From the NCBI GenBank assembly GCA_900546645.1, contig URDR01000021.1, forward strand, positions 1 through 39,025: a stretch of 39,025 nucleotides of DNA. Reading direction: 5' to 3'. The notes below the pieces were generated by a model. The model was not told where the DNA came from. It searched no databases and worked only from the letters and a program-made list of their open reading frames with translations. Below are positions 32,301 through 39,025 of the stretch, one piece after another. Position 1 is the stretch's first letter, and each line of letters starts with the position of its first letter. The stretch comes from an uncultured Bacteroides sp. (GTDB lineage Bacteria; Bacteroidota; Bacteroidia; Bacteroidales; Bacteroidaceae). The position numbers were made by a program, and so were the translations under genes.

Positions 32301-32603
32301 GTGAATGCAAACCCCGAATATTTCCGCCTGTATGGTGAACTGAACAATGCCGGATATAACCAAAGAAAACAGACCAAGTATCTGCTCGACGGTTCTTATC
32401 TGCGCATCAAGAATATTACTTTGAGCTACAGTTTCCCGAAATCATGGTTGACTCCTATCAGTATCAGTTCCTTGAAAGCATTTGTAAGTTGTGAAAACCT
32501 GCACACCTTCCATCACTTACCCGACGGATACGACCCCGAACGTCTTTCATGGGAATATCCTTTCTACCGCACTATTTCATTTGGTATCAACGTAACCCTC
32601 TAA
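29373..32603 (+). CDS. SusC-like TonB-dependent outer-membrane transporter
   Basis: 1076 residues. Signal peptide to about residue 25 (GYVQA-AP). Residues about 43-112 are a carboxypeptidase-D regulatory-like domain (GVVIDQKGETIIGASVVIKG). The TonB box region is LDEVVVVGFGSQKKANLTGSV. The plug shows SALQGTMPGLQI, NIRGTTSINGGSPLVLIDNVPG and EDIESVSILKDAASSAIYGARAAFGVILVTTKK, all standard SusC hallmarks. The 22-stranded barrel ends with YPFYRTISFGINVTL. It imports glycan oligosaccharides as a complex with the following SusD-like lipoprotein (13-nt gap). There is no N-terminal STN signalling extension, so ECF-sigma/anti-sigma control is unlikely. The sulfatase suggests a sulfated glycan substrate. 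Confidence 0.95.
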   Translation: MKKNRLGLVSAMLLLSGFSAGYVQAAPHAAATGMYSVQQDNACTGVVIDQKGETIIGASVVIKGTTNGTITGLDGDFTLNNVKKGDIIQISYIGYITQELKWEGSPIKITMKEDSQTLDEVVVVGFGSQKKANLTGSVSQVKMDEVLGSRPVVNAMSALQGTMPGLQITPNGDAGGPGQAKNFNIRGTTSINGGSPLVLIDNVPGDIDMLNPEDIESVSILKDAASSAIYGARAAFGVILVTTKKAKKGQKFSLNYNNNFGFQKSINRPEIADGLQWMQAYLDAEFGAGKYYTGQDIRLWQQYLTEYRKNPGSFQTTGDGIYVSPEDGKEYYLNEKNVYDNMLDNFGFMQTHNASVSGGTEHLLYRMSLGYTGEQGTLVTDKDRFKRLSGSAFIQADITPWLTQAVDIRYAQSEKNMPVTSTRTGLYDMRLPSVYPEGSLTINDGRELLTNTPYNLLMMATDNNTITDNARILSKTVVKPLKGWEIVFEYTFDKRMSKNRVNRALYEYTSVEKAAMTTADNSSLETKDGSTDYNAINLYSTYQHTWNDKHNFSIMAGFNQESSNYREIYAKSLDMINEDLPSHNTAMNDTKTVTEGHTEYTVRGAFYRLNYDYKGKYLFETNGRYDGSSKFPKNDRFGFFPSVSVGWNIARENFMVKTQDWLGEFKLRASWGQIGNQAINPYQFTPLMEPYKAGWIVNGKKPTSVKSPGLASNNFTWETVETLDFGFDISALNGRLQGTFDWYRRDTKDMLAPGFELPALIGAAAPLQNTADLRTKGWELNLSWRDRIGDWGYSIGFNLYDSKTEVTKYNNDSYILFKSNGENNLFSGYEIGTIWGYETDGFYTVDDFTDTQTWQLKEGVVSVQGVNPRPGDIKYKNLSDDENSKNQIDSGDGTLSNPGDLKIIGNDALRMQYGINLGLNYKGFDLSVLLQGVGKRDVWISDARRWPFASGKFGQIFTDQLDYWKPVDAANGNWEAVNANPEYFRLYGELNNAGYNQRKQTKYLLDGSYLRIKNITLSYSFPKSWLTPISISSLKAFVSCENLHTFHHLPDGYDPERLSWEYPFYRTISFGINVTL

Positions 32604-32616
32604 ATCTACAAAAGAA

Positions 32617-34500
32617 ATGAAAAAAATAATATACACTACATTTGTTGCCGCAGGATTAGCCTTAAGCTCCTGTAACGATAGCTTCATGGAACGCTACCAA
32701 GACACACAGCTTACCGAAGAGACCTCGTTCAGCAACTATAACACTTTCAAAACCTATGCTTGGGGACTGTATGAAGTGTTTACAAACAACAACATCCTGC
32801 GCTATGTGGGAAGTAACGGATATGGAAGCTTCATTCCTTACTGGTCGGATGTATATGCCGGTTATCTGATGGAAAGGCAAGGAGGAGGAAATCCTTATGC
32901 ATTCCAAAATATCAGCAGTAAAGCATCGGGCAACGGATGGAATTTTGATTATGTCCGCCGCGTTAACGTGATGCTGGCCAATATTGACCAGTCTCCAATG
33001 AATGATACCGATAAAGAGCACTGGCGCTCGGTGGGCTATTTCTTCCGTGCTTATTACTATATGGAATTGATAGCACGCTTCGGAGATGTGCCTTGGGTAG
33101 ATCATACCTTGTCGGAAACGGATAAAGAAGTAGCTTATGGTAAGCGTACACCGCGTAAGACTGTAGCCGACAATGTGCTGAACGACTTGATTTATGCAGA
33201 AGAACATATCAAGGAAGCAGGCGACGGGGATAATACCATCAATACCAATGTGGTGAGAGCACTCATTTCCCGCTTTGCACTGTTTGAAGGCACATGGCGT
33301 AAATACCATGACTTAGGCGATTATGAGAAATATTTCGATGCCTGTATCAAGTATTCAGAACCTCTTATGAAAGCCTATCCCGACTTGCACTCTGACTGGG
33401 GTGAAATGATGACTTCGAATCTTGCAAACATGAAGGGCATTATCTTGTATAAAGAATATGTACCTTCTGAAGAAGCCAACTATGCCATGCACTTGGTAGA
33501 ACGCACCGCATCGCATGCCATCGAAATGCCGCAGCACATTGTAGATATGTATCTGTGTACTGACGGAAAGCCCATCTCTACCAGTACGGAATATGAATGG
33601 GATAAAAATGGAGACAAGTCCATGTATGCCACTTTCCGTAACCGCGACCGCCGCTTGCTTGAAACGGTGGCACCCCCTTACAAAGTTATAAACAATGGCA
33701 ATGCAAGCTGGGATTACGTAGAAGGTAAACGTGAATACATGGATATCTTAGGAGTTACTACCAAAACCGGTTATGGCGGCGGAAATGGCGAAGCTGGAAA
33801 GCATAAGGTATTTCCGATGATGAACTGGGCGGGGAATATCCTTCCGGAAGTACCTCACTTCTTTACAAATTCAGGAGGAGTAGGATTCTGCGTGGCAAAG
33901 AGCGGAAACTATGTTTGGAGATTGTATAATGTATGGGACAACTCACTTGAAAACAAAGCTGATGCCGATATTCCTCTCTTCAAGATTGATGAGGTATTAT
34001 TGAACTATGCGGAAGCAAAATGGGAAAAGGGAGAGTTTACCAATGACGTGGCTCACATCACCATCAATAAACTGAGGAGACAATTCGGACGTATTGCTGA
34101 TATGGATGTAAATGCCATTAACGAGGGATTTGACAAGGACCGTGACCAAACGGTAGACCCGGTATTGTGGGAAATCCGGAGGGAGCGTATGATTGAACTG
34201 ATGGGCGAAGGCTTTGGCTTCTATGATGTGCGCCGCTGGAAAAAGGCTGAATGGTTTGTAAATAAAGTGCCTTACGGACAATGGGCTACAAAGGAACAAA
34301 TCGGTGAAAGCGGAACCTTTATTGATTTGTCCACAGGATTGGCCACAACGAATACAAACCAGACAGAAGGGTATGTGTATATGTATAATGACCCGGTGAA
34401 GTCGGGTAAAGGATGGCTGGATAAGTATTATCTGTATCAAATCCCGACAAATGAAATTGCATTGAATCCGAATTTGCTGCCCAATAATCCAGGATGGTAA
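32617..34500 (+). CDS. SusD/RagB-like surface glycan-binding lipoprotein
   Basis: 627 residues. The lipobox is LALSSC (Cys19). N-terminal SusD part: FSNYNTFKTYAWGLYEVF, WNFDYVRRVNVMLANID and HWRSVGYFFRAYYYMELIARFGDVPWVD, the TPR-helix region typical of RagB/SusD. C-terminal signature: LNYAEAKWEKGEF, INKLRRQFGR, and PVLWEIRRERMIELMGEGFGFYDVRRWKKAEWF, the conserved end region of SusD proteins. It forms a lid over the SusC-like barrel and binds the polysaccharide at the cell surface. It lies directly after susC and before a strong terminator, so the transcript is bicistronic. At over 600 residues it is in the longer class, frequent among systems for complex glycans. Confidence 0.95.
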   Translation: MKKIIYTTFVAAGLALSSCNDSFMERYQDTQLTEETSFSNYNTFKTYAWGLYEVFTNNNILRYVGSNGYGSFIPYWSDVYAGYLMERQGGGNPYAFQNISSKASGNGWNFDYVRRVNVMLANIDQSPMNDTDKEHWRSVGYFFRAYYYMELIARFGDVPWVDHTLSETDKEVAYGKRTPRKTVADNVLNDLIYAEEHIKEAGDGDNTINTNVVRALISRFALFEGTWRKYHDLGDYEKYFDACIKYSEPLMKAYPDLHSDWGEMMTSNLANMKGIILYKEYVPSEEANYAMHLVERTASHAIEMPQHIVDMYLCTDGKPISTSTEYEWDKNGDKSMYATFRNRDRRLLETVAPPYKVINNGNASWDYVEGKREYMDILGVTTKTGYGGGNGEAGKHKVFPMMNWAGNILPEVPHFFTNSGGVGFCVAKSGNYVWRLYNVWDNSLENKADADIPLFKIDEVLLNYAEAKWEKGEFTNDVAHITINKLRRQFGRIADMDVNAINEGFDKDRDQTVDPVLWEIRRERMIELMGEGFGFYDVRRWKKAEWFVNKVPYGQWATKEQIGESGTFIDLSTGLATTNTNQTEGYVYMYNDPVKSGKGWLDKYYLYQIPTNEIALNPNLLPNNPGW

Positions 34501-34544
34501 ATTGTAGAAATATAAATGCTTAATCGGCTAATATCCGGAAGAAT

Positions 34545-34583
34545 AAAGAGGCTGTGTCTGAGGTTTACAGACACAGCCTCTTT
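34545..34583. terminator. Bidirectional terminator after susD
   Basis: A perfect 16-bp stem (34545-34560 with 34568-34583) has a 7-nt loop, A-rich before and T-rich after. It also lies 21 nt beyond the stop of the convergent protease gene. Confidence 0.92.
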
Positions 34584-34604
34584 TATTGTTTGTTTATTAC
34601 TTTA

Positions 34605-37600
34605 TTATTTTGCATCGAGTTCTTTCAGTAATTCATCAACTGCCGTTTTAAGCTGTGTATCTTCACCCTTCACCACCGTTTCCGGAGCATTCAGCACATA
34701 AACATCGGGGTCCAGCTGCTTGTTTTCCAGATAACTTCCGTCTGGAAGCTGGTAGCCTATCACTGGAATACCAAATACCAGACTGGGGTCTTGCAGCGTT
34801 TCCCAGCTGACCGTAGTCATGGTTCCCGGAACAGGAGCTCCCACCAGTTTACCCATTTTTTTATGCTTATATACCCAAGGGGTTCCGTGTGCATTTGAAT
34901 AATTGGCCTCACACTGCACCATAATGGAAGCTTTGTTCCAGCGCCGGCTTGGCATATCACATATCGGTCGTCCGCGCAACACTTGAGTCAGGTATTTCTT
35001 TCCACTGAATAAGATTTCAATGTCTTCATGCAAACGTCCGCCTCCATTGAAACGTGTATCAATCACGATTCCTTCACAATGGTTATATTTCCCCAAAATA
35101 TCCGAGTAAACCGTACGGAAACTTTCATCGTCCATTGACTCAATATGTACATAGCCTAACCGCCCGCCTGACCATTTTTCAACATCAGCAGCCCGCTGTT
35201 TTACCCAACGTTTATATAACAGTCCGCTCAATGCTCCGCTGCTTATAGGACTAACCACCTCATCCCAGCGTTCCTTCGTTTGAGGATTATATAATGAAAC
35301 CAGTGTTTTCTTTTTAACTTTTCCGTTCAGCAACACGGCACAGTCGGTTTCAGGAGTCAGCAAGACTCCATCAATTTTTTCAATGATTACTCCGGCTTTT
35401 ACCTTTGTACTTTTCCGGCTGAAAGGTCCTTTTTCTACAACCTCAGCCACTTTCAGTCCGTTTCCATGATATTCCCAATCGTAAAGCAATCCTAAATTAG
35501 CTGTAGCTTCGGTTTGAGCCGAAGAATAATAACGTCCGCCTGTATGTGAAACGTTTAACTCGCCCAACCACTCGCTCAGCAGTTCGGCAAAATCATAATT
35601 ATTACCGATATGCGGAAGGAATTTACGATAAGCTTCAGTCATGGCTTCCCAGTCTACCCCATGCATCGTTTCAGTATAGAAACATTTCTTTTCTTGTTTA
35701 TATACATGTTCAAACATATAAGCTCGCTCGGCTGCACGGTCCATCTTCATAACAGCCCGGAAGGTAATGGGTTTCAAATTTTCCGAACTATCCATCTTCT
35801 GCATGTTTCTTCCACCCAAAATGAAGATGTTTGATCCCTCTTTATCGGCTTCCATACCTGCCCAGCTGGCATCCATCTTATGAAGTAGCTTCGTATCATG
35901 CTTACGTAAATCCATTTTCCACATGTCATAGCCCCCTTCAAAAGCCGACAGATAATATAAATTTTCACCGTCTTTAGAAAGGATGGCAGAAGCTATATTC
36001 GATGAGTTTGGAGTCAGACGAATGATTCGGTCTTCTATTCCGTCAAGCTCTACTACAATCGGCTTAACATCTTCTTTCTTATCTTCTTTTTGCTTGCTTT
36101 TTTTCTTATCCTCTTTGGACGTGTTCTTCTCTACCGCCTTTTCCTGTTCTGCTTCCAGTTCTTTCTGTAGTTCATAATCTTCTTTACTCAAACGGAACTT
36201 ATCAAAGGAGTCTTTATTCAGGAAAGCAATCATCACGTCGTCCATAGACCCCCACGAAGCATGGTTGCGCATCCCATAGCGTTCGGTTGTGAAAAGAATG
36301 GCATTTCCATCCATCACCCATCGAGGTGAGTGGCTGGTATATCCACTATTGGTTAAATTCACGGGAGCCGACTTTCCGTCTGCACATACCAATGCAATAT
36401 CGGTATAAGGATCATGCCGGTTACCTATAAATGTAAGCGTAAACCATTTTCCGTCGGGCGACCAAGAGTAATCGAAGCTGTCACTGGTTTCATACCAGGT
36501 AGAACCGTCGGTTACCTGACGTATCTGCTTGCTTTCGCGGTTAAAGACCATCAGACGGATGCGATCTTCGATAAAGGCTATTTCTTTGCCATCGGGCGAG
36601 AACTTGGGGAACTGGCGCTCAATGGCTGCATCGGCTGGCAACAGTTCTTTTTCTTCAATCAGTGTAGCATTGGGGAAGTTTTGCTCTTCCTCACGCGCTA
36701 TCTGAGCGGTGTATAAGTTCCAGCTTCCGTTTCGCTCACTGGCGTATACCAACGTGCGGTTATCTGCTCCGAACGACAGCCCTTCCTCAGCTTCCGTGGT
36801 ATGTGTAACCTGTTTGGTAGTGCCGTATTCCACCGAAGTGACAAACACTTCGCCCCGCACGATAAAAGCCACTTGCTTTCCATCGGGTGAAGCAACTGCT
36901 TCACTCACTCCACTGGTAAAACTAAGCTGCTCGGGGATATTTTCATCGTCACGCGTCAGTGTAATGGCTACTTTCTGCGGATTTCTTCCTGCTTGCTGGG
37001 TATAAATTTCTCCATCATACGCATAACATAAGATATTGTTGCCACCTGCCGAAAGGAAACGGACCGGATGGGTTTGAAAGGAAGTTACCCGACTGATTTG
37101 GTCTGGTGCATTAACCGGGAATGTATATACGTTCATAGAACCTCCTTCACGCTCACTCAGGAAATACACACTGCTGCCATCGGCCGACCATACCGGATTG
37201 CGGTCTTCACCGGCATGATGCGTCAAGTTGGTATGCTTTCCGGTTTGTATATCATACATCCATACATCGCGCGCAATGGAAGAGGTGTGATGCTTGCGCC
37301 ATTCATCTTCAAACCCTTTACGGTCTTGATAGAGGAATCGATTACCGGATGCGTTAAAAGCAACCAGCTCAGCTGGTGTTCCGAGCACTTGCTCGATTTT
37401 TCCTCCTTGAACAGCAACCTGATACAGCTCAGTCATCGCCCCAGTAGGAAACAAAACACTGGAAGCCGGATCTTGAATACTTGCCGAAAAAACAACCGAT
37501 TTACCGTCTGCTGTGAATGCAGATGGAGTTTCTGCAGCCGAATGATAAGTCAAACGACGGGCTGCTCCACCGGAAGCTGACATAACAAAAACATCAAAAT

Positions 37601-37862
37601 TACCATAACGGTCACTTGAAAAAGCAAGCTGTTTGCCATCGGGCGACCATACCGGCGATGCTTCATAAGAATCTTGCGTGGTAAGCCGGACAGCTTCTCC
37701 ACCTGAAGCAGGCACTTTATAAATATCTCCTTTATAACAAAAAGCAATCTCCTTGCCATCGGGCGAAATACGGGCATCACGGAGCCACATGGGGGTAACA
37801 GCCATTCCACTTGTTACCAATGTTCCTAAAGCAAAGGTAAATATTAGTTTTTTCATATCCAT
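34605..37862 (-). CDS. Tricorn-like protease: PD40 propellers, PDZ and S41 peptidase domain
   Basis: 1085 residues (MDM start; the second Met, two codons later, is equally possible). Signal peptide LIFTFALGTLVTSGMA, so it is exported. Residues about 25-560 contain TolB/PD40 propeller repeats, repeatedly 'sPvWSPDGKqlAF.S.r.g...vy' (for example EASPVWSPDGKQLAFSSD). A lysine/glutamate-rich linker follows (about 575-610), then another propeller segment and a core region. Near 790-860 is a PDZ-like stretch (YHGNGLKVAEVVEKGPFSRK). The S41 tail has GIVIDTRFNGGGRLHEDIEILF and ANYSNAHGTPWVYKHKKMGKLVG, in which the Ser of NYSNAHG is the likely nucleophile. The layout matches bacterial tricorn homologues. 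It probably degrades peptides in the periplasm. It has its own promoter and convergent terminator and is probably unrelated to the neighbouring glycan genes. Confidence 0.88.
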   Translation of the reverse strand: MDMKKLIFTFALGTLVTSGMAVTPMWLRDARISPDGKEIAFCYKGDIYKVPASGGEAVRLTTQDSYEASPVWSPDGKQLAFSSDRYGNFDVFVMSASGGAARRLTYHSAAETPSAFTADGKSVVFSASIQDPASSVLFPTGAMTELYQVAVQGGKIEQVLGTPAELVAFNASGNRFLYQDRKGFEDEWRKHHTSSIARDVWMYDIQTGKHTNLTHHAGEDRNPVWSADGSSVYFLSEREGGSMNVYTFPVNAPDQISRVTSFQTHPVRFLSAGGNNILCYAYDGEIYTQQAGRNPQKVAITLTRDDENIPEQLSFTSGVSEAVASPDGKQVAFIVRGEVFVTSVEYGTTKQVTHTTEAEEGLSFGADNRTLVYASERNGSWNLYTAQIAREEEQNFPNATLIEEKELLPADAAIERQFPKFSPDGKEIAFIEDRIRLMVFNRESKQIRQVTDGSTWYETSDSFDYSWSPDGKWFTLTFIGNRHDPYTDIALVCADGKSAPVNLTNSGYTSHSPRWVMDGNAILFTTERYGMRNHASWGSMDDVMIAFLNKDSFDKFRLSKEDYELQKELEAEQEKAVEKNTSKEDKKKSKQKEDKKEDVKPIVVELDGIEDRIIRLTPNSSNIASAILSKDGENLYYLSAFEGGYDMWKMDLRKHDTKLLHKMDASWAGMEADKEGSNIFILGGRNMQKMDSSENLKPITFRAVMKMDRAAERAYMFEHVYKQEKKCFYTETMHGVDWEAMTEAYRKFLPHIGNNYDFAELLSEWLGELNVSHTGGRYYSSAQTEATANLGLLYDWEYHGNGLKVAEVVEKGPFSRKSTKVKAGVIIEKIDGVLLTPETDCAVLLNGKVKKKTLVSLYNPQTKERWDEVVSPISSGALSGLLYKRWVKQRAADVEKWSGGRLGYVHIESMDDESFRTVYSDILGKYNHCEGIVIDTRFNGGGRLHEDIEILFSGKKYLTQVLRGRPICDMPSRRWNKASIMVQCEANYSNAHGTPWVYKHKKMGKLVGAPVPGTMTTVSWETLQDPSLVFGIPVIGYQLPDGSYLENKQLDPDVYVLNAPETVVKGEDTQLKTAVDELLKELDAK

Positions 37863-37890
37863 AGAATAAATAAATGATTCTGATTCAGGG

Positions 37891-37898
37891 CAAAGGTA
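37891..37898 (-). promoter_or_regulatory. -7 box of the tricorn-like gene
   Basis: The minus strand reads TACCTTTG (TAnnTTTG), 29 nt upstream of the ATG. The only nearby TTG is 14 nt upstream, too close for a normal -33. Confidence 0.45.
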
Positions 37899-37937
37899 AT
37901 GATTATGGAGGTCAACTGAAAAAAAACCGAGAAAATA

Positions 37938-37970
37938 TTTGGATTATATGAATCAAATGATTTATCTTTG
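37938..37970 (+). promoter_or_regulatory. Promoter of tRNA-Gln
   Basis: TTTG (37938-37941), 21 nt, then TATCTTTG (37963-37970). The tRNA begins 31 nt later, leaving room for a short 5' leader removed by RNase P. Confidence 0.65.
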
Positions 37971-38000
37971 CATCGCTTTTCAAGGAAAGCACATAAAGTT

Positions 38001-38071
38001 TGGACTATGGTGTAATGGTAGCACAACAGGTTTTGGTTCTGTTTGTCCAGGTTCGAATCCTGGTAGTCCAA
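38001..38071 (+). tRNA. tRNA-Gln (anticodon UUG)
   Basis: A full cloverleaf can be folded. The acceptor arm TGGACTA (38001-38007) pairs with TAGTCCA (38064-38070), discriminator A at 38071. The anticodon loop TTTTGGT places TTG at 34-36. The T arm is CCAGG-TTCGAAT-CCTGG. CCA is not encoded (the next bases are CAACC), so it must be added. It reads CAA and, by wobble, CAG. U34 of this tRNA is a known target of MnmA thiolation. Confidence 0.95.
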
Positions 38072-38082
38072 CAACCAATCAA

Positions 38083-38126
38083 AGAAAGCCCTAAGAGACA
38101 ATCTCTTGGGGCTTTCTTCTTTTTTA
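38083..38126 (+). terminator. Terminator of tRNA-Gln
   Basis: AGAAAGCCCTAAGAGA (38083-38098) pairs with TCTCTTGGGGCTTTCT (38102-38117) with one G-U, 3-nt loop, followed by TCTTTTTT. It starts 12 nt after the tRNA. Confidence 0.9.
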
Positions 38127-38129
38127 TAA

Positions 38130-39025
38130 TGTGGCTACGTAAGTGTTTATATATTAAGTACGTTAGCCATAAAACGGCTCAGTAGATTTTTAGTGGGGAT
38201 AGCCATATAAATTTGCTATGCGGAAAAGGAAGAATTTCTTATCCGCAACACCTCTTAGATTGGCACGAAATAGTTTGATTTTGGCATTGAAAGATTCTGC
38301 CATCGCATTAGTTGAACGGTTGTTGTAGAAGTTGAGAATCTCGTCGTAGTGCTCATAGAATGTAGCGGCTATAACGTTGAATGAATGAAATCCAGCCTCT
38401 TCGATCTTGTTGTACCATCGAGCCATAGATAGACGGGCTGCATCCGTAATTGAGTTCTTTGAGAAAATCATTCTAAGAGAGTGACAAAGGCCATATGCTT
38501 TTTTTATGTCAGGGTATTCTTCAAATAGGATTTTTGCTCTTTGTTTCTGCTTCTCAGTCCACTTGTCGGCAGACTTAAACAGCAGATAACGTGAGCGTAT
38601 AAGCAATTCCCTGCGGGTGTCACCGTTGGGGTATCGGTATGGAACATACTCCTTACTGTTCAACTTGGCTTCTTCCATCTCATCGTTGGCCTGCTGAATG
38701 GCATTCCAACGGTGCTTAATACGAAGCTCCTGCACTGCATCGCAAGCCAATTTCTGAATGTGAAAACGGTCTATGACGCGACGGGCTTTTGGAAATGCCG
38801 AACGAACGATCTTTCGCATGGAATCGGACAAATCAAGAGTTACTTCTTCAACTGCAAAACGTTTTTCCTCGTTAATACATCTCAGCACTCCAATCACATC
38901 TTCCGATTTCGTGCCTGCCACAACAGCCACCAGGGATCTTTCTCTGGTACATGCATCCCTGTTGGTTACAAACGTATACAGTTCACCATTGGAGAGCGAT
39001 GATTCGTCAATGGCAATCCTAGGAC
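38130..39025 (-). mobile_element. Insertion sequence, ISL3-type, one end in window
   Basis: The transposase gene and 60 bases after its stop lie here. GGCTACGTA (38133-38141) and TACGTTAGCC (38160-38169) form an imperfect inverted pair and may include the element end, but the exact boundary and target duplication cannot be fixed without the other end. The element begins a few bases after the tRNA-Gln terminator. Confidence 0.65.
38190..39025 (-). CDS. ISL3-family transposase, C-terminal part (runs off the window)
   Basis: The frame continues to the window edge: 31 more codons precede the GTG at 38930, beginning PRIAIDESSLSNGELYTFV. About 278 residues are visible. The DDE triad can be followed: Asp in IAIDESSL, Asp in VTLDLSDSMRKIVRSAFP and Glu in STNAMAESFNAKIKLFRANLRG. 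RVIDRFHIQKLACDAVQELR is the ISL3 'DrFHv' motif. The remaining N-terminal zinc-finger/HTH part lies beyond base 39025. No internal stop is seen in the visible part, so the gene may be active. The family transposes by a DDE mechanism with short terminal inverted repeats. Confidence 0.9.
   Translation of the reverse strand, partial: PRIAIDESSLSNGELYTFVTNRDACTRERSLVAVVAGTKSEDVIGVLRCINEEKRFAVEEVTLDLSDSMRKIVRSAFPKARRVIDRFHIQKLACDAVQELRIKHRWNAIQQANDEMEEAKLNSKEYVPYRYPNGDTRRELLIRSRYLLFKSADKWTEKQKQRAKILFEEYPDIKKAYGLCHSLRMIFSKNSITDAARLSMARWYNKIEEAGFHSFNVIAATFYEHYDEILNFYNNRSTNAMAESFNAKIKLFRANLRGVADKKFFLFRIANLYGYPH

Noticed and set aside
32662..33309. 215-codon minus-strand frame inside susD
   Set aside because: It is fully covered by a well-supported SusD coding sequence and shows no protein family signature.

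Overview
The window looks like chromosome from a gut Bacteroidales, most likely family Bacteroidaceae (Bacteroides/Phocaeicola). The signs are a SusC/SusD pair, lipoproteins with an acidic stretch after the lipobox cysteine, DUF4271/DUF389/EFR1 family genes, near absence of Shine-Dalgarno sequences, and repeated Bacteroides-type promoter boxes (TAnnTTTG at -7, with TTG/TTTG 18-22 nt upstream at several genes). No species can be assigned from the sequence alone.

Layout. (1) 1-5928, plus strand: the end of an outer-membrane uptake operon. It has a BtuB-like TonB receptor (5' part outside the window, apparent frameshift at a T7 tract), a BtuG-like beta-propeller lipoprotein, a PKD-domain lipoprotein and a coiled-coil plus propeller lipoprotein, closed by a terminator. 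I read it as a corrinoid (vitamin B12) capture and import locus. (2) 5929-6167: a spacer with four CACAGTGTG-type sites at exact 21-bp spacing, forming two perfect hairpins. (3) 6168-19806: housekeeping and small metabolic genes: dicarboxylate symporter, mutS, flavin reductase-like protein, DUF389 protein, flippase, ruvB, EFR1 ferredoxin with mnmA, a SIS-only sugar-phosphate isomerase homologue, a LOG protein and an M16 protease. (4) 20030-25432: an HTH-only AraC protein, then a long minus-strand operon LOG - DUF4271 - hemD - rnpA - yidD - tatD - tyrS with tight junctions and a well-formed promoter. (5) 25536-27190: metK with a SAM-II-like riboswitch in its leader, and terminators. (6) 27207-34583: a minimal polysaccharide-utilisation-type locus, a Ser-type sulfatase divergent from susC/susD. 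(7) 34605-37862: a tricorn-like PD40/PDZ/S41 protease. (8) 37938-39025: tRNA-Gln(UUG) with its own promoter and terminator, then the 3' part of an ISL3-type transposase running off the window.

The genes form several independent units rather than one large system. The observations I would follow first are the metK leader RNA, the three-lipoprotein corrinoid operon with its disrupted receptor, and the 21-bp-phased palindrome array. I saw no CRISPR array, prophage, toxin-antitoxin pair or obvious defence island.
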